From assembly GCA_016839865.1 (NCBI GenBank), contig JAEOTN010000292.1, positions 1 to 6,072 of the forward strand: a stretch of 6,072 bases of DNA. The letters are read 5' to 3'. The stretch is from Promethearchaeota archaeon (GTDB lineage: Archaea > Asgardarchaeota > Lokiarchaeia > Sigynarchaeales > MK-D1). Shown one piece after another: positions 5,150 to 6,072 of this stretch (its first letter is position 1; each line of letters starts with the position of its first letter). Below the pieces are notes generated by a model, which worked only from the letters and a program-made list of their open reading frames with translations, was not told the origin of the DNA and ran no database searches. The position numbers were made by a program, and so were the translations under genes.

Positions 5150-6072
5150 ATGTCGATTAAACAACCAAGTAAAAAAGTCTCTAGAAGCAAATATCTTGCT
5201 CAAAATCATTTTTACTACACAAGGCAAGCAAAAACGGAAGAGGATTTCCAAAGAGTTTTCCGAATTCGTTACCTAATTTTCCACGATGAGCTTAATGAGG
5301 CTCCTTTTTCAGAGGAAGGACTCGATTATGACAACTTTGATAAAAACGGATGTGCTGACTACATCCTCCTTTGCGTAAAAGAAACCGATGAGATAGTGGG
5401 ATTATATCGAATAATGCCAAATAGCAAAGCCAAGGAAGAAATGGGCTATTATTACACCAATATTGAGTTCAATCTCTCTGCTGTGATAGAAGATCCAAAA
5501 TATAACGATAAAGTATCCGATCTTGGTCGTTTGGTTATTCTAAAAGAACATCGTGGTGGAACTCAGCTCGTTTTAATGTGGATGGGGATTCTCCAGTATT
5601 GTATTAACACTAAAGTTCGCTATCTTCTCGGATGCGGATCTCTTGCTGCAGACGTCACTAAAGAAGAAGTAGAAGATTTAATAAGCAAATTGAAAAGCAA
5701 AGATCTCATTGTGTATGAACCAAATATTTTCCCTAGACCACCTTCTGAGCAGAGGGAGTTATCCAAGAAATATATGGGAAAGGATCCAAATCCTGTGTTA
5801 TTGGATAAAGGTGATGAAATGATTGCCTATAACATACCAGATAAACCCAGAAAGAAAGTTAAATTGCCTAGTTTGATTCGTAGATACCAACAAGTTGGTG
5901 CAGTGCTTGTAGGAAACCCGGCATATGATGGGTACGACTTTGGAACGTACGATTTCTTAGTTATGATTGATCGTCAGACGATTAAGACATGGATCGCAAT
6001 TTTTGGAATTAAATTGAAGTTACTCGGTGATCGTCTTCGAAAGGGTAAGAAAAAGAAGAAGAAATCCAAAAA
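5150..6072 (+). CDS. GNAT-fold N-acyltransferase, OlsB/LuxI-like (3' end outside window)
   Basis: The frame is open for 307 codons from ATG 5150 to the window edge. The N-terminal half fits the OlsB/LuxI-type acyltransferase fold: VFRIRYLIFHDELNE (36-50), an acidic LDYDNFD (58-64), VGLYRIMP (83-90), YYYTNIEFNLS (100-110), DLGRLVI (124-130) and HRGGTQLVLMWMGILQY (134-150), then LLGCGSL (159-165). The second half has PSLIRRYQQVGAVLVG (240-255) and PAYDGYDFGTYDFLVMID (257-274), typical of OlsB-type proteins. That combination favours ornithine-lipid-type N-acylation over homoserine lactone synthesis, but the acceptor is not known. OlsB attaches a 3-hydroxy fatty acid from acyl carrier protein to the alpha-amino group of ornithine. 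The tail (280-307) is a hydrophobic/basic helix followed by a lysine run, suited to lying on a membrane surface. The start is supported by the TATA box at 5105 and a short leader. It diverges from the regulator/ABC operon. Confidence 0.82.
   Translation, partial: MSIKQPSKKVSRSKYLAQNHFYYTRQAKTEEDFQRVFRIRYLIFHDELNEAPFSEEGLDYDNFDKNGCADYILLCVKETDEIVGLYRIMPNSKAKEEMGYYYTNIEFNLSAVIEDPKYNDKVSDLGRLVILKEHRGGTQLVLMWMGILQYCINTKVRYLLGCGSLAADVTKEEVEDLISKLKSKDLIVYEPNIFPRPPSEQRELSKKYMGKDPNPVLLDKGDEMIAYNIPDKPRKKVKLPSLIRRYQQVGAVLVGNPAYDGYDFGTYDFLVMIDRQTIKTWIAIFGIKLKLLGDRLRKGKKKKKKSK

Noticed and set aside
5066..5251. 61-codon minus-strand frame across the intergenic region and the start of the acyltransferase
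   Set aside because: It overlaps the acyltransferase start and its TATA box in antisense, is rich in Phe and Leu as expected of AT-rich noise, and has no recognisable motif.

Overview
The window most likely comes from an Asgard archaeon, or a close relative, with an AT-rich genome. Three things point that way. The left edge holds the intronless 3' end of a Ras/Rab-type small GTPase with NKxD and ETSA guanine-binding motifs. The promoters look archaeal: there are TATA boxes of the TTTAAATA/TATATAAATA type and no clear -35/-10 pairs. The other genes are packed as prokaryotic genes, with a 4-bp ATGA overlap, a strong Shine-Dalgarno site and a TTG start. The assignment is an inference from these features, not from a marker gene.

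Layout: (1) positions 1-189 (+) are the C-terminal end of the small GTPase. (2) It converges, across a 19-bp A/T-rich gap, on a three-gene unit on the minus strand, whose order of transcription runs from about 5000 down to 209. That unit is a PadR-like regulator (4429-4962), a 754-residue ABC exporter half (2104-4368) and a 632-residue ABC exporter half (209-2107). (3) A 187-bp divergent intergenic region (4963-5149) carries a TATA box for each direction and two related TTTCA-N3-TGAAA inverted repeats flanking the regulator's TATA box. (4) From 5150 to the right edge (+) is an incomplete gene for a GNAT-fold N-acyltransferase of the OlsB (ornithine lipid)/LuxI-like group, with a basic, lysine-rich C-terminal tail.

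How the parts fit: the two ABC halves should form a heterodimeric type IV (ABCB-like) exporter with one catalytic and one degenerate ATP site. All deviations fall in the same composite site: Glu to Asp after Walker B and His to Gln in the switch loop of the 754-residue half, and ISQGQ in the signature of the 632-residue half. The regulator plus two half-transporters is the layout known from LmrR-LmrCD of Lactococcus, where a PadR-like repressor senses drugs and controls the exporter. The paired palindromes are candidate operators for autoregulation. The 754-residue half has a large extracytoplasmic insertion packed with eight N-glycosylation sequons. The divergent acyltransferase suggests, without proving it, a link between making an N-acylated amino acid or lipid and exporting it.

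No tRNA, rRNA, CRISPR array, insertion sequence or stretch over 300 bases without a gene was seen.
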